Notes: generated by a model not told the origin, from the letters alone. 64,000 nt of DNA from Bordetella genomosp. 9 (GCF_002261425.1 NZ_NEVJ01000003.1:868001-932000); one strand, 5' to 3'; counted from the first letter of the stretch, positions 18,515 to 29,539 are shown. Numbers and translations are program-made.

Positions 18515-19279
18515 TTATTGAGGCTTCTTGCCGAACCACTTGACGTAGATGGCGTCGTATTCGCCGTTGGATTTCAAGGTGGCCAGCGCCTTGTTCACCT
18601 CGGCGACCAGCGGGCTGCCCTTGGGAAAGGCGATGCCGTAGAAGTCGCCGCTCTTGACGTTGCCGACGACCTTCACGCGGCCTTTGCCGGCGGTGTTGGC
18701 GTAGTACTGGACATTGGGCGTGTCGTGCACGGCGGCGTCCACGCGGCCGGTGGCCAGTTCGAGATAGGCGTTGTCGATGTTGGGGAACAGCTTGAGCTTG
18801 GCGGTCGGGACGTTTTTCTGCATGTAGTCCACGGTGGCCGTGCCGGTCTTGACGGCGACGGTCTTGCCGCCCAGGTCGGCCGCGTTCTTGATATTGCTGT
18901 TGTCGGCGTTGACCAGGATGGACAGGCCGCTTTCGTAATAGGGATCGGAGAAATCGATCACCTGCTTGCGGTCGTCGCGGATGGTGATGCCGGCCAGCGC
19001 GGCATCGATGTTCTTGGTCTGCAGGCCCGGAATGATGCCGTTGAAGTCCATCGGCTGCAGCTTGTACTTCAGGTTCAGCTGCTTGGCGATGGCAGCCCAG
19101 AGGTCGACGTCGAAGCCCGTATAGGTGTTGCCCTGCTTGAACTCGAAGGGGACGAAGGCCGTATCCGTGGCCACCACCAGTTGCCGATCGCTGCCGCTCT
19201 GCGCGGCGGCGGGCGTGGCCATGGCGAACCAGGCAACCGACACCCCGGCCATCATCGCGGCGAATTTCTTATTGAGCAT
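18515..19279 (-). CDS. Periplasmic amino-acid-binding protein (GlnH/HisJ type)
   Basis: 254 aa from [10 protein letters not shown] at 19279, with AAAGGAG about 8 bp upstream. The frame stays open further upstream, but that part is antisense-like shadow. The signal peptide ends at AAAQ (about 26). The SBP_bac_3 family features [56 protein letters not shown] and GRVDAAVHD are clear. It captures a polar amino acid in the periplasm for the permease/ATPase pair downstream. The 131-bp gap to the hydantoinase gene contains a strong hairpin. Confidence 0.94.
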   Translation of the reverse strand: MLNKKFAAMMAGVSVAWFAMATPAAAQSGSDRQLVVATDTAFVPFEFKQGNTYTGFDVDLWAAIAKQLNLKYKLQPMDFNGIIPGLQTKNIDAALAGITIRDDRKQVIDFSDPYYESGLSILVNADNSNIKNAADLGGKTVAVKTGTATVDYMQKNVPTAKLKLFPNIDNAYLELATGRVDAAVHDTPNVQYYANTAGKGRVKVVGNVKSGDFYGIAFPKGSPLVAEVNKALATLKSNGEYDAIYVKWFGKKPQ

Positions 19280-19324
19280 GTTCGACTCTCCTTTGTTGAG
19301 CTCCGCCCGGGATACGGGCTGCGA

Positions 19325-19349
19325 GGCGTGCCGCGGTTGGCGGCACGCC
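19325..19349 (-). terminator. 10-bp perfect stem-loop after the hydantoinase gene
   Basis: GGCGTGCCGC and GCGGCACGCC pair perfectly around a 5-nt loop. On the minus strand it lies 62 bp after the hydantoinase stop and 46 bp before the binding-protein start. It lacks a U tract, so it may be a partial terminator or an mRNA-stability element rather than a full stop. Confidence 0.45.
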
Positions 19350-19410
19350 GAAGGAAAGGATCTTAACGCAGCCCAACCGTCCGTATCCGTGCGGATATGT
19401 TTCGGCGCCG

Positions 19411-22400
19411 TTAAATTTTGCCGAAACCGCCGCCTCCCGGGGTTTCGACGACGAAGACGTCGCCGGGCTGGAGCTCGGTGCTGTCCTGCGGTCCCAAGGG
19501 CTCGATCCGGCCGTCCGCGCGTTCGACGTAGTTGCGGCCGACCTCGCCCGGTTCGCCGCCGTGCAGGCCGAACGGCGCGTAGCGGCGGTTGTTGGACAGG
19601 ATCGCCGCCGTCATCGTTTCCAGGAAACGCAGCCGGCGGACGCCGCCATCGCCGCCGCGATAGCGGCCGTGGCCGCCGGATCCATGACGGATCTCGTACG
19701 ACTCCAGCCGCACCGGGAAGCGCAGTTCGAGCACTTCCGGATCGGTCAGGCGCGAATTCGTCATGTGCGCCTGGACCACCGATTGCCCCGCGAAGCCCTG
19801 GCTGATATCGGCGGGCGCGTCCACCCGCAACGGGCCCGCGCCGGTGCCGCCGGCGATGGTCTCGTAATACTGGTAGCGGGCATTGCCGAAGGTCAGGTTG
19901 TTCATGGTGCCCTGGCTGGCGGCCAGCACGCCCAGGGCGCCGTACAGGGCGTTGACGATGCACATGGACGTCTCGACGTTGCCCGCGACGACCGACGCGG
20001 GCGGGTTGGGACGCAGCATCGATCCTTGCGGCACGATGATCTCCAGCGGCTTCAGGCCGCCGGCGTTCAGCGGGATCTCGTCGTCGACCAGGGTGCGGAA
20101 GACGTACAGCACGGCCGCCACGGCGATCGCGCCGGGCGCGTTGAAGTTGTTGTCCAGCTGCGGCGACGTCCCGGTGAAGTCCACCACCGCGCTGCGCGCG
20201 GCCTGGTCCACCCGCACCGCGACGCGTATCACCGCGCCGTTGTCCAGGGGATACTCGTAGCTGCCGTCCTTCAGCACCGAAATGACGCGCCGCACGGCCT
20301 CTTCGGCGTTGTCCTGCACGTGCCCCATGTAGGCGCGCACGACGTCCAGGCCGAAGTGGTCGCACATGCGCAGCAGCTCCTGCACGCCTTTTTCATTGGC
20401 GGCGATCTGCGCCCGCATGTCCGCGATGTTCTGGTCGGGATTGCGGGCCGGCCATTTGCCCGAACCCAGGATGGCGCGGGCCTCCCGTTCGCGGAATTCG
20501 CCGTCGCGCACCAGTTGAAAGTTCGTGAAAAGAACGCCTTCGTCTTCCACGGTGCGCGAATCGGGCGGCATGGACCCGGGCGTGGTGCCGCCGATGTCCG
20601 CATGGTGGCCGCGCGATCCCACGTAGAACAGGATGTCGCGGCCGGCACGGTCGAATACCGGCGTGATGACGGTCACGTCCGGCAGGTGGGTGCCGCCGTG
20701 GTAGGGATCGTTGACGACATAGGCGTCGCCCGGCTTCATGCGGCCTTCGTTCGCGGTCATCACGGTGCGGATGGACTCGCCCATGGACCCCAGGTGCACC
20801 GGCATGTGCGGCGCGTTGGCGATCAGGTTGCCCTGGACGTCGAAGATGGCGCAGGAGAAATCCAGGCGCTCCTTGATGTTGACGGAGTACGCGGTGTTCT
20901 GCAGCCGGTAGCCCATCTGCTCCGCGATGGACATGAACAGGTTGTTGAACACCTCCAGCATGACCGGGTCGGCCTGCGTGCCTACCGCGCGCCGCTGGGG
21001 CCGCGCTTCGAAGCGCCGCATGACCAGATGGTCGCGCGGCGTCAATTCCACGCGCCAGCCCGGCTCCACGACGGTGGTCTGGTTCTTTTCGGAAACGATG
21101 GCGGGACCGTCGACCTGGTCGCCCGGCGTCATGTCGTCGCGGACGTACAACGGGGTGTCGCGCCAGGCGCCGCCGCTGTACATGCGCACCACGCGGCGCG
21201 CCTGCAGCGGTCCGGCGCGGCGCCCCTGCACGGGCGGTTCCGTCACCGGTTCGCCGCCGCCGGTGGCTTCCACCGAAATGGTTTCCACCACCAGTTCTCG
21301 GCCGGGCATCAGGAAGGAATAACGTTGGCGGTAGGCGGCCTCGAAATCGGCGCGCGCCTGGTCCACCGACGTAAAGGGGACTTCCAGCGCGGTATCGGTG
21401 CCGCGGTATTTCAGGTGCAGGCGGCGCTGCACGGCAATCGCCTCCTGCGCGACGTGCTGGCGCCGCAGCTCGGCGACGGCGTCGCCGGCCAGGGCGTCCA
21501 GCTCCGTGCCCAGGGCGGCGAACAAGGCGCCGTCCAGCACTTTTTCGACCGTCTTCTGGCGCATCTCCGTCTGGTCGGCCAGGCCCATGCCATAGGCCGA
21601 GAGGACGCCGGCGAGGGGATGCGCGAATACCGTGGTCATGCCCAGGGCATCGGCCACCAGGCAGGCGTGCTGGCCCCCGGCGCCGCCGAACACCGTCAAG
21701 GCGTATTCGGTCACGTCATGGCCGCGCTGCACGGAAATGCGCTTGATGGCCTCGGCCATATTGCCCACGGCGATTTCCAGGAAGCCTTCGGCCAGCTGTT
21801 CGGGCGTCATGTCGCGGCCGGTTTCCGCCTTGACGCGGGCCGCCATCGCACGAAAGCCCTGCTCCGCGGCGTCGCGGTCCAGCGGCTGGTCGGCACGCGG
21901 ACCGAAGACCTGGGGAAAGAAATCCGGCTGGATCTTGCCGAGCAGCACGTTGCAGTCCGTCACGGCCAACGGCCCACCACGCCGGTAACAGGCGGGCCCC
22001 GGGTTGGCGCCGGCCGAATCCGGTCCCACGCGCAGGCGTGCGCCGTCGAAGTGCAGGATGGAGCCGCCGCCGGCGGCCACGGTGTGGATACTCATCATGG
22101 GCGCGCGCATGCGCACGCCGGCCACGCGCGTTTCGAACTCGCGTTCGAACTCGCCGGCATAGTGCGAGACGTCGGTGGACGTGCCGCCCATATCGAAGCC
22201 GATGATCTGCTTGAAGCCCGCCAGTTCGCTGGTGCGCACCATGCCGACGATGCCGCCGGCCGGCCCGGACAGGATGGCGTCCTTGCCGCGAAAGCGGTGG
22301 GCATCGGTCAGGCCGCCGCTGGACTGCATGAACATCAGGCGTATGCCGGGGAGTTCGCCGGCGACCTGTTCGACATAGCGCCGCAGGATGGGCGAGAGGT

Positions 22401-23034
22401 AGGCGTCGACCACGGTGGTGTCGCCGCGCGAGACGAACTTGATCAGCGGGCTGACTTCGTGCGACACCGAGACCTGCGTGTAGCCGATCTGGCGCGCCAG
22501 TTCGGCGGCGCGCTGTTCGTGCCGCGGCTCGCGCCAGGCGTGCATGAAGACGATGGCGACGGCGCGCATGCCTTCGTCATGGCGGGCCTGCAGGTCGCGC
22601 CGCAGCGCGGCTTCGTCCAGGGGTTCCACGACGTCGCCATTGGCGGCGATACGCTCGGCCGCTTCGACGACACCGTCATAGAGCATTTCCGGCAGCACGA
22701 CGTTGCGGTCGAACAGCCGCGGACGATTCTGGTAGGCGATGCGCAGCCCGTCGCGGAATCCCCGCGTGGTCACCAGCAGCGTCCGTTCGCCCTTGCGTTC
22801 GAGCAAGGCGTTGGTGGCCACCGTGGTGCCCATCTTGACGCAGTCGACCTGGTCGGCGGGCACCGGTTCGCCCGGCGCCAGGCCCAGCAGCTTGCGGATG
22901 CCGGCCACCGCCGCATCGCGATACTGCTCCGGGTTTTCGGAGAGCATCTTGATGGTGGTGGTCGAACCGTCGGGACGACGGCCCACGATGTCCGTGAACG
23001 TACCGCCACGGTCTACCCAGAATTGCCACTTCAT
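19411..23034 (-). CDS. Fused hydantoinase A/B (5-oxoprolinase-like, ATP-dependent)
   Basis: 1207 aa from [15 protein letters not shown] at 23034; the 25 residues before it in the open frame do not belong to the family. The N-terminal HyuA half (1 to about 690) has [16 protein letters not shown], the central [17 protein letters not shown]ase motif and [17 protein letters not shown]. The HyuB half (about 710-1207) has [34 protein letters not shown] and [11 protein letters not shown]. This fused arrangement is that of 5-oxoprolinase, which opens pyroglutamate to glutamate using ATP; hydantoin-type substrates are equally possible. A MarR gene lies upstream and an amino-acid ABC importer downstream on the same strand. 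Confidence 0.93.
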   Translation of the reverse strand: MKWQFWVDRGGTFTDIVGRRPDGSTTTIKMLSENPEQYRDAAVAGIRKLLGLAPGEPVPADQVDCVKMGTTVATNALLERKGERTLLVTTRGFRDGLRIAYQNRPRLFDRNVVLPEMLYDGVVEAAERIAANGDVVEPLDEAALRRDLQARHDEGMRAVAIVFMHAWREPRHEQRAAELARQIGYTQVSVSHEVSPLIKFVSRGDTTVVDAYLSPILRRYVEQVAGELPGIRLMFMQSSGGLTDAHRFRGKDAILSGPAGGIVGMVRTSELAGFKQIIGFDMGGTSTDVSHYAGEFEREFETRVAGVRMRAPMMSIHTVAAGGGSILHFDGARLRVGPDSAGANPGPACYRRGGPLAVTDCNVLLGKIQPDFFPQVFGPRADQPLDRDAAEQGFRAMAARVKAETGRDMTPEQLAEGFLEIAVGNMAEAIKRISVQRGHDVTEYALTVFGGAGGQHACLVADALGMTTVFAHPLAGVLSAYGMGLADQTEMRQKTVEKVLDGALFAALGTELDALAGDAVAELRRQHVAQEAIAVQRRLHLKYRGTDTALEVPFTSVDQARADFEAAYRQRYSFLMPGRELVVETISVEATGGGEPVTEPPVQGRRAGPLQARRVVRMYSGGAWRDTPLYVRDDMTPGDQVDGPAIVSEKNQTTVVEPGWRVELTPRDHLVMRRFEARPQRRAVGTQADPVMLEVFNNLFMSIAEQMGYRLQNTAYSVNIKERLDFSCAIFDVQGNLIANAPHMPVHLGSMGESIRTVMTANEGRMKPGDAYVVNDPYHGGTHLPDVTVITPVFDRAGRDILFYVGSRGHHADIGGTTPGSMPPDSRTVEDEGVLFTNFQLVRDGEFREREARAILGSGKWPARNPDQNIADMRAQIAANEKGVQELLRMCDHFGLDVVRAYMGHVQDNAEEAVRRVISVLKDGSYEYPLDNGAVIRVAVRVDQAARSAVVDFTGTSPQLDNNFNAPGAIAVAAVLYVFRTLVDDEIPLNAGGLKPLEIIVPQGSMLRPNPPASVVAGNVETSMCIVNALYGALGVLAASQGTMNNLTFGNARYQYYETIAGGTGAGPLRVDAPADISQGFAGQSVVQAHMTNSRLTDPEVLELRFPVRLESYEIRHGSGGHGRYRGGDGGVRRLRFLETMTAAILSNNRRYAPFGLHGGEPGEVGRNYVERADGRIEPLGPQDSTELQPGDVFVVETPGGGGFGKI

Positions 23035-23157
23035 AGCGATTCCCATGCTGTTTGCCGGGGCGCGACAGGCCCCGCCGGAAGGTTGGTAATACGGAAAATA
23101 CGCGGGCACGGATGGCCCCGCGCGGGGTTCGATGCCTGTGCCTTCTTGGCGCCGGCG

Positions 23158-23679
23158 CTAGAGCGAGGTGGCCGCCCGCGCGGCCTGGTCGTAGACGCCG
23201 GACAGCCCGCGCAGCAGGTTCGCCAGATCCTGCGAGAACTCCAGCCCGCTGCTGGCCGCGGGCAAGCCGTCGATCAGGCAGCGTTCGCGCACCTCGACGT
23301 AGCGGCCGATGATCTCGCTGCCCTTGGGCGTCACGGAATAGACGACTTCCTTGCCGCTGCGCTGCCCCTGCACCACGCCCAGCCGCTCCAGCTTCTTGAG
23401 CGAGTAGTTGACGATATGGGTGTCTTCGATGTTCAGGGTGAAGCAGATATCGGCCAGCTTCTTGCCGCGCTGCCGGTGATACACGTGATGCAGGACGATC
23501 ACGTCGATCGAAGTCAGGTCCGGCAGGCCCGCGGCCGCCATGCAGCGCACGATCCAGCGGTTGAAGGCATGCCCGGCGATCATCAGGCCGAATTCGACGG
23601 CCGACAGATCGGGCGCGCGGTCCGACACCAGATGGGAAGAAGCCGCGATCAGGGACTTGGGGGCGTGGGTAGCGCTCAT
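23158..23679 (-). CDS. MarR-like winged-helix transcriptional regulator
   Basis: 173 aa from MSATHAPKSL at 23679. A winged-helix domain occupies about 50-130: IDVIVLHHVYHRQRGKKLADICFTLNI, then VNYSLKKLERLGVV as the recognition region, and a wing at RSGKEVVYSVTPKG. No ligand domain is obvious. It directly precedes the hydantoinase and transporter genes, so it is the likely local regulator. A 31-bp perfect palindrome 125 bp upstream of its start is the obvious candidate operator. Confidence 0.85.
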   Translation of the reverse strand: MSATHAPKSLIAASSHLVSDRAPDLSAVEFGLMIAGHAFNRWIVRCMAAAGLPDLTSIDVIVLHHVYHRQRGKKLADICFTLNIEDTHIVNYSLKKLERLGVVQGQRSGKEVVYSVTPKGSEIIGRYVEVRERCLIDGLPAASSGLEFSQDLANLLRGLSGVYDQAARAATSL

Positions 23680-23803
23680 GTGCAGGCCTGTGGGGAAACG
23701 AAAGGACGCCACGCAGCGGCGATTCCGTCCGCACAGGCCGGCCCGGCGGGCCGGACGATCTGCGCGCACATGCACACCGCGATGCGATCACGGCATGATA
23801 CTA

Positions 23804-23834
23804 ATATTTCGTTGATAAATTATCAACGAAATAT
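23804..23834. promoter_or_regulatory. 31-bp perfect palindrome, candidate MarR operator
   Basis: The 15-nt arm ATATTTCGTTGATAA is followed by a single A and then the exact reverse complement. It is strongly AT-rich against the GC-rich background, and TTGATAA/TTATCAA at the core is the size and symmetry expected for a winged-helix dimer. It lies between the MarR gene and the convergently placed end of the ankyrin gene, upstream of MarR. Confidence 0.65.
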
Positions 23835-23936
23835 CAAATAAATCGGGTTTTCCCTAGACGCTGACGTACCGATGCCCTGCCGCTGGCTTCCGGCCGCGTC
23901 GCGGCCGGGGCTGGGACCGGGTATGGCGCTCTCGCC

Positions 23937-24800
23937 CTATTTCCGCGTGCTGGCGTCGGGATCCAGGCGTACGCCCTCCACGCCCTTGAGCGTGGGCGGG
24001 GTCGGGTCGACCGCGCCGGGCTGGGGGGGCGGCGGCAGCGCGCCTGTCGGCGTCGGCGCGGCGGCGGGCGCGGCGGGCGCAGCGGGCACGGTGGACGTGG
24101 GCGTACCGGCAGACGCCCCGCCCCCAGCTCCGCGCAAGGCCGCCATCCGGGCCGAGGACGCCTGGCGCAGTTCCGCGGCCAGGTCCTGGTGGTGGGCCGA
24201 GTCGGCCCAGGCGGCCGCATCCAGGCCCTGGGTATTGCGCATCGTCGGATCGGCGTCCGCCTTGAGCAGCAGGTCCGTCATCTCACGGCTGCCCGAAAGC
24301 CCCGCCATCATCAAAGGCGTCGTTCCGTCCGGCCCCGGCGCGTTGACGATGGCCTTATGGGCCAGCAGCAGCTTGGCCATCTCCATCTGGCCCTTGGACG
24401 CCGCATAGTGCAGCGGCGTCCAGCCCAGCCGGTTGACCTGGGCGCCGCGCGCGATCAGGGCCTTGGCGCGATCGGTCTGCCCCTGGATCGCCAGGTACAT
24501 CAACGGCGTTTCGTCGTGGTCGTTGGCGGCATTGACGTCGGTGCGCCGGTCGGCCGCGAGCACGTCATACACCCGCCACGCGCCGTCGCGGACCGCCTGC
24601 ATGATGGCGGGCTGGCCCTTGATGCGCGTGTTCGGATTCCAGCCCTGGCCCAGCAAGGCGCGCATGTCGTCGGCACGATCGTTGGCCACGATGATGGGCG
24701 CGTTGGCGGGGTTTTCGGCGTGGGACGCGGCAGGCGCGGCCAGCCCGATGAGCATCGCGGCCGACACCGAGGCGGGCATCATCACAAATTTTCTTTTCAT
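23937..24800 (-). CDS. Periplasmic ankyrin-repeat protein
   Basis: 287 aa. The signal peptide ends around SHAE (28). About five ankyrin repeats (roughly 35-210) include DETPLMYLAIQGQTDRAKALIARGA, WTPLHYAASKGQMEMAKLLLAH and TTPLMMAGLSGSREMTDLLLKAD. The C-terminal 75 residues are a low-complexity Ala/Pro/Gly/Thr tail. Ankyrin repeats mediate protein binding, and the partner is unknown. It is the last gene of the mltG-tmk-holB-tatD set but 169 bp from tatD, so it may have its own promoter. Confidence 0.9.
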   Translation of the reverse strand: MKRKFVMMPASVSAAMLIGLAAPAASHAENPANAPIIVANDRADDMRALLGQGWNPNTRIKGQPAIMQAVRDGAWRVYDVLAADRRTDVNAANDHDETPLMYLAIQGQTDRAKALIARGAQVNRLGWTPLHYAASKGQMEMAKLLLAHKAIVNAPGPDGTTPLMMAGLSGSREMTDLLLKADADPTMRNTQGLDAAAWADSAHHQDLAAELRQASSARMAALRGAGGGASAGTPTSTVPAAPAAPAAAPTPTGALPPPPQPGAVDPTPPTLKGVEGVRLDPDASTRK

Positions 24801-24969
24801 ATCAGCTCCTTATAGGCGGAAATGAAAGCAGGTTCTGAGGAGATGGACGGTCCCCTGGCGCGCGGTGACGCATGGGACGTGCCTCCGGCGGCCCGTGCGG
24901 CAGGGGCAGCGACATGGGCGGTCGCATGGGTGCCGGCACAGGCCGCGAAAACCTGAACCATATTCGAGA

Positions 24970-25740
24970 TTACCGCTCTATCTTATTGAAAAGACAGAAA
25001 AAGTTCTCTGTGCTGGCATGCGCCACGTCGGCCACCGCCATGCCCTTCAGGTCGGCGATCTTTTCGGCGACGTGGATGACCTTGGACGGGTCGTTCAGTT
25101 TCCCCCGGTACGGCACCGGCGCCAGATAGGGTGAATCGGTTTCGATCAACAGGCGGTCCAGCGGCATCCGCGTCGCGACGTCGTGCAGCACCGCGGCGTT
25201 CTTGAAGGTGACGATACCGGACAGGGAAATATGGAAATTCAGGTCCATGGCCGCCTGCGCGACGTCCCAGGTCTCGGTGAAGCAGTGCATCACGCCGCCG
25301 ACTTCCTCCGCCCTTTCCTCGCGCATGATGCGCAGCGTGTCCTCGGCGGAGGAACGGGTGTGGATGATCAGCGGCAGGCCCGCATCCCTGGCCGCGCGGA
25401 TGTGCGTGCGAAAGCGCTCGCGCTGCCACTCCAGGGGCTCGCTCAGGCGGTAATAGTCCAGCCCGGTTTCGCCGATGGCCACTACCTTGGCGTCCGCTGC
25501 GAGCGCCACCAGTTCGTCGGACGACGGATCCTGCGTCGACTCGTAATCCGGATGCACGCCGACCGACGCCCACAGGTTGCGATGCGGCTTCACCAGTTCC
25601 ATCAAGCCGGGCCAATCCGGCATGGCCACGCTGACGACCAGGGCATGGGTCACTTGATTGGCGGCCATGCGGTCCAGGATGTCGGGCAGGTTTTCCGCCA
25701 GCTCGGGGAAGTTCAAATGGCAATGGGAATCGACGTACAT
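24970..25740 (-). CDS. TatD-family metal-dependent hydrolase/DNase
   Basis: 256 aa. The metal-binding DSHCHLNF (3-10), ETGLDYYR, HTRSSAEDTL, GGVMHCFTE and the late ETDSPYLAPVPYRGK motif cover the TatD fold and its divalent-metal ligands. The family members are 3'-5' exonucleases or D-aminoacyl-tRNA-deacylase-like enzymes; the exact substrate is uncertain. It starts 3 bp after the holB stop, in the conserved mltG-tmk-holB-tatD operon. Confidence 0.94.
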   Translation of the reverse strand: MYVDSHCHLNFPELAENLPDILDRMAANQVTHALVVSVAMPDWPGLMELVKPHRNLWASVGVHPDYESTQDPSSDELVALAADAKVVAIGETGLDYYRLSEPLEWQRERFRTHIRAARDAGLPLIIHTRSSAEDTLRIMREERAEEVGGVMHCFTETWDVAQAAMDLNFHISLSGIVTFKNAAVLHDVATRMPLDRLLIETDSPYLAPVPYRGKLNDPSKVIHVAEKIADLKGMAVADVAHASTENFFCLFNKIER

Positions 25741-25743
25741 GGC

Positions 25744-26805
25744 TCAAGCCTGGCAGGAAAGCACCACGCGCTGCAGGGCGGCATGGGCGAATAATTTGGC
25801 GTTCAAGGGATGGCCGGCCAGGGCCCGCTGGCGGGTCAGCCAACGGGCGGTATCGGCCAACCTGGCGGCGTCGGCGCGCGCCGCCGTCCGTGCCGACGAG
25901 GCCGCCAGCGCCGGGAAATAGCGCGACGGGGCGCCGGCGCCGTTCAGCATCAGGTCCACGTAATAGCGTTGCAGCGCGTCTATCCACTGCGCCGCCGGCA
26001 GCTTGTCCAACTGGTCGGCCAGCGCGCCGACGTCGGGCGATTGCCCCTGCGCCAGCGGCCCCGCCAGTTGCTCCAGCCAGGGCGGGCAGGCGCTTTCCTC
26101 GGTTTGCGACAGGCGCAGCGCGCCCAGGGGCGCGCCGCCCGCGGCCGCCAGCCAGGAAGCGGCATCGCGCACGCCCTGCGCTTCCAGCCACTGCAGCGCC
26201 TGTTCCGGCGCCGGCGTCGCCAGCGGCAAGCGGCGGCAACGTGACAGGAGCGTCGGCAGCAGCCGGTCCGGCGCGTCGGCCACCAGCAGGAAGATGGTAT
26301 GCGCGGGGGGTTCCTCCAATACCTTCAACAAGGCATTGGCGGAGATCACGTTCAAGGCCTGGGCGGGATAAAGCAGCGCGACCCGCCAGCCGCCACGATG
26401 CGTCGCGGTGTTGAACCAGGATTCCAGGCCGCGGATCTGGTCCACCCGGATGTCCTTGGACGGCGCCCTCTTGCTGCTGCCGGCGCCCGCCGCCGTCGCG
26501 GCGTCGGCGTCTTCCGATTCGGCGGCGGCTTCGGCGCCCTCTTCCAGCGCGATGGCCTCGGGGCGGATGCGCCGCAGGTCGGGATGATTGCCGCTGGCGA
26601 CCCAGCCGCAGGCCGCGCATGCGCCGCAGGCCAGCCCTTGCCGGGGCGATTCGCACAACAGGCTGGCGGCGGCGGCCGCGGCGAACTGCAGCTTGCCGAT
26701 GCCGGCCAGCCCATGGATCAGCCAGGCGTGGGCAAAGCGCTCGCGCTGGGCCAGCCAGGCGCGCGCGGCGTCGGTCTGCCAGGGCAGGAATTGCGCCAGG
26801 CTCAT
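25744..26805 (-). CDS. holB: DNA polymerase III delta-prime subunit
   Basis: 353 aa from [10 protein letters not shown] at 26805, overlapping the tmk stop by 4 bp (ATGA). An AAA+ N-terminal domain has HGLAGIGK and a Cys-rich zinc module with CGACAACG. The SRCRRL segment in [17 protein letters not shown] is a clamp-loader hallmark. The subunit belongs to the clamp loader that places the beta clamp on DNA. An acidic/Ala-rich insert (about residues 90-115) is not seen in E. coli HolB. Confidence 0.94.
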   Translation of the reverse strand: MSLAQFLPWQTDAARAWLAQRERFAHAWLIHGLAGIGKLQFAAAAAASLLCESPRQGLACGACAACGWVASGNHPDLRRIRPEAIALEEGAEAAAESEDADAATAAGAGSSKRAPSKDIRVDQIRGLESWFNTATHRGGWRVALLYPAQALNVISANALLKVLEEPPAHTIFLLVADAPDRLLPTLLSRCRRLPLATPAPEQALQWLEAQGVRDAASWLAAAGGAPLGALRLSQTEESACPPWLEQLAGPLAQGQSPDVGALADQLDKLPAAQWIDALQRYYVDLMLNGAGAPSRYFPALAASSARTAARADAARLADTARWLTRQRALAGHPLNAKLFAHAALQRVVLSCQA

Positions 26806-27428
26806 CGCGAGGCTTCCACCAGGGCGCGGATTTCGCTGTCGAGCTGCGCGCGTATCGCCGGGATATCGCGGGCGCTGTCGACGATATGGATGCGCGACGG
26901 AAAACGCGCGGCGCGCGCCAGGTAGACGTCGCGCGTGCGCTGGAAAAAGGCCGCGCCTTCGCGCTCGAAGCGGTCCGGGCTGCGCGCATCGGCCAGCCGC
27001 GCGCGGGCGACTTCCAGCGGCACGTCGAACAGCCAGGTGCGGTCCGGCTGCAGGTCCGGATGCACCCACTGTTCCAGCACCGCCACGCGGTCCACGCCCA
27101 TTTGCCGGCCGCCGCCCTGGTAGGCATAGGTGGCGTCGGTGAAGCGGTCGCAGACCACCCAGTCGCCGCGCGCCAGGGCGGGCTCGATGACCTGCCGCAC
27201 GTGCTCGCAGCGCGAGGCGAACATGACCAGGGTTTCGGTCTCCAGGCTCATGGGCTCATGCAGCACCAGATCGCGCAGGCGTTCGCCCAGCGGCGTTCCG
27301 CCAGGTTCGCGCGTGGTCACCACCGACAGGCCGTGGCCGCGCAGCGTGTCGGCCAGCCATTCCGTATGGGTGCTCTTGCCGGCGCCGTCCACGCCTTCCA
27401 GGGTGATGAATTTGCCGCGTATCGTCAT
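26802..27428 (-). CDS. tmk: Thymidylate kinase
   Basis: 208 aa. The P-loop [11 protein letters not shown] (11-21), [11 protein letters not shown], and [18 protein letters not shown] are diagnostic. It converts dTMP to dTDP. It overlaps mltG upstream by 4 bp and holB downstream by 4 bp, so the three genes are translationally coupled. Confidence 0.97.
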   Translation of the reverse strand: MTIRGKFITLEGVDGAGKSTHTEWLADTLRGHGLSVVTTREPGGTPLGERLRDLVLHEPMSLETETLVMFASRCEHVRQVIEPALARGDWVVCDRFTDATYAYQGGGRQMGVDRVAVLEQWVHPDLQPDRTWLFDVPLEVARARLADARSPDRFEREGAAFFQRTRDVYLARAARFPSRIHIVDSARDIPAIRAQLDSEIRALVEASR

Positions 27429-28447
27429 GGCGCGCGATCCTTGCCCAATATGTAGCGCGAGACGTTGCGATTATGGTCGGACAGCGTCGCGGAGAACTCG
27501 CTGGTGCCGTTGCCCCGCGAGACGAAGTACAGGAAATTGTGATGCGCCGGCCGCACGGCGGCCAGCAGCGCGGCGCGGCCCGGGCTGGAGATCGGCGTGG
27601 GCGGCAGGCCGGGCCGGGTATAGGTGTTCCATGGCGTGTCGGTCTGCAGGTCGCGCCGGCGGATACGGCCTTGATAGCTGTCGCCCATGCCGTAGATGAC
27701 CGTGGGATCGGTCTGCAGCGGCATGCCTTCGCGCAGCCGGTTGGCGAACACGCCGCCGATGCGCGTGCGGTCGGAGGTATCGCCGGTTTCTTTTTCGATG
27801 ATGGACGCCAGGATCAGCGCCTCGTAAGGCGTGGCCAGCGGCACGCCCGGGTCGCGCTCGGCCCAGGTGCGGGCCAGGATGCGCTGCCCTTCCTGGTAGG
27901 CGCGGCGCAGCAGGTCGAAATCGGTGCTGCCGGGCGAAAAGACGTAGGTATCCGGAAAGATCAGCCCTTCCATGCTGGCGGCGTCCGACCCCAGGCGGCG
28001 CAGGATTTCGGCGTCGTCCACGCCGCCCAGCGTCTGCTTGACGTCGGGATTTTCGCGCAGGGCCTGGCGGATCTGCTTGTAGGTCCAGCCTTCGACGAAG
28101 GTGATCTGGCGCATCGTCATGTCGCCGCGCGCCAGGCGCTCCAGCAGGCGCCATGGGGTATCGCCCTGGATCGCCTGGTAGCCGCCGGCCTTGATGAGCT
28201 TGTCCCGCTCGGTCAGCCGCGCCATCCAGACGAAGCCGTCTTCCCACACCGGCACGCCGGCGCCGTTCAGGATGCGCGCCACCGTGCGGGGGCTGCTGCC
28301 GGGGTCGACGACGAAATCCACGCGCTCGGCAGGCAGCCGCAGCGTGTGGTGCATCCAGTACCAGGCGCTGCCGCAAGCCGCGGCCGCGGCCAGCACGACG
28401 ACGAGCAGAAACGCGAGAAAGAAGGTTGAGGCGGATCGCTTCTTCAT
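27425..28447 (-). CDS. mltG: Endolytic murein transglycosylase
   Basis: 340 aa from [10 protein letters not shown] at 28447; the upstream in-frame ATG at 28489 overlaps the divergent region and adds a non-membrane segment. One N-terminal membrane helix (about 8-28) is followed by a LysM-like subdomain and the YceG/MltG catalytic domain with [12 protein letters not shown], whose Glu is the catalytic residue, then [23 protein letters not shown]. It cuts nascent glycan strands at the inner membrane and limits chain length. Confidence 0.95.
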   Translation of the reverse strand: MKKRSASTFFLAFLLVVVLAAAAACGSAWYWMHHTLRLPAERVDFVVDPGSSPRTVARILNGAGVPVWEDGFVWMARLTERDKLIKAGGYQAIQGDTPWRLLERLARGDMTMRQITFVEGWTYKQIRQALRENPDVKQTLGGVDDAEILRRLGSDAASMEGLIFPDTYVFSPGSTDFDLLRRAYQEGQRILARTWAERDPGVPLATPYEALILASIIEKETGDTSDRTRIGGVFANRLREGMPLQTDPTVIYGMGDSYQGRIRRRDLQTDTPWNTYTRPGLPPTPISSPGRAALLAAVRPAHHNFLYFVSRGNGTSEFSATLSDHNRNVSRYILGKDRAP

Positions 28448-28555
28448 GAGATCCAGCAGTTTAAAGGATTCATGGCTGAGACATTCCACGAGCGCCGGGC
28501 GGTATCATGGGCGTTTCGGATCCCGTGCCACCGCGGCCAACTTTCGTTGCATTCC

Positions 28556-29539
28556 ATGACCGACCTGCCCCCCTCTTCCCTCATCGCCGACCATGCCGAG
28601 TTGCCGGAGCTGCGGCTGATTTCGGCCAGCGGCGCGGACGCCATCGATTTCCTGCACGGCCAGCTGACCCAGGACGTCCAGGGGCTGACGGACGACGCGG
28701 CGGCGCTGGCCGGCTACTGCACCGCCAAGGGCCGGTTGCTGGCGACCCTGGTGATGTGGCGCGCGGCCGCCGCGCCTGACGACGCCGGCGCGCCACGCTG
28801 GCATGCGCTGGTACGCGCCGACGCCGCCGAAGCGCTGCTCAAGCGCCTGCGCATGTTCGTGCTGCGCGCCAAGGTCACCCTGTCGGCCACGCCGGCGCAC
28901 GTGGCCGGCGTGTGGACCGATGGCGACCCGGCCGGCGTGGAAGCCGCCGCCGGCGGCGCCCTGCCGCGCCAGGCCTGGCGGCGCGCCGAACTGCCCAGCG
29001 GCACCTGGATCGCCGCGCCGGCCGCCCATGGGCTGCGCTGGTGGTGGCTGGCCACGGACGAACAGCGCCAGGCCGGCCCCGCGCTGCGCGAGGTGCTCGC
29101 GGCCGGGGATCCACAGCGCTGGCGCGCCGACGAACTGGCCGCCGGGCTGCCCTGGGTGGGCACGCCGATACAGGACCTGTTCATCCCGCAGATGGTCAAT
29201 CTGGACCTGATCGGCGGGGTCAGCTTCACCAAAGGCTGCTACCCGGGCCAGGAAGTCGTGGCGCGCAGCCACTACCGCGGCACGGTCAAGCGGCGCATGG
29301 CCTACGGGATCGTGGCCGGCCAGGATGGCGCCGCGATCGCCCCGGGCGCGGACGTCTACGACGCCAGGGAACCGGGCGAACCCTGTGGCCGGGTCGTGGA
29401 CGCCGCCGGCGCGCCGGACGCCGCGATCCTGTTCGAGACCACGCTGAGCAGCCTGCCGGCCGGCGACCTGCGCCTGGGCGGCGCGGACGGGCCGGCGATC
29501 CGGGTGGAACCCCTGCCCTACGCGCTGGAACCTGCCTAA
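28556..29539 (+). CDS. ygfZ: Folate-binding YgfZ-type Fe-S cluster protein
   Basis: 327 aa from MTDLPPSSL at 28556. The strictly conserved KGCYPGQE motif appears in FTKGCYPGQEVVARSHYRG (about 224-242), with its essential Cys. The fold is that of GcvT-like folate-binding proteins. YgfZ supports maturation or repair of certain [4Fe-4S] enzymes. It is divergent from mltG with 108 bp between starts and runs into proC with overlapping stops (29536-29539). Confidence 0.95.
   Translation: MTDLPPSSLIADHAELPELRLISASGADAIDFLHGQLTQDVQGLTDDAAALAGYCTAKGRLLATLVMWRAAAAPDDAGAPRWHALVRADAAEALLKRLRMFVLRAKVTLSATPAHVAGVWTDGDPAGVEAAAGGALPRQAWRRAELPSGTWIAAPAAHGLRWWWLATDEQRQAGPALREVLAAGDPQRWRADELAAGLPWVGTPIQDLFIPQMVNLDLIGGVSFTKGCYPGQEVVARSHYRGTVKRRMAYGIVAGQDGAAIAPGADVYDAREPGEPCGRVVDAAGAPDAAILFETTLSSLPAGDLRLGGADGPAIRVEPLPYALEPA

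Noticed and set aside
19561..23841. Very long plus-strand open frame (about 1426 codons) opposite the hydantoinase gene
   Set aside because: Composition is Ala/Gly/Arg/His-rich with no family motif, while the minus strand encodes a textbook hydantoinase. It is the antisense shadow of a GC-rich gene.
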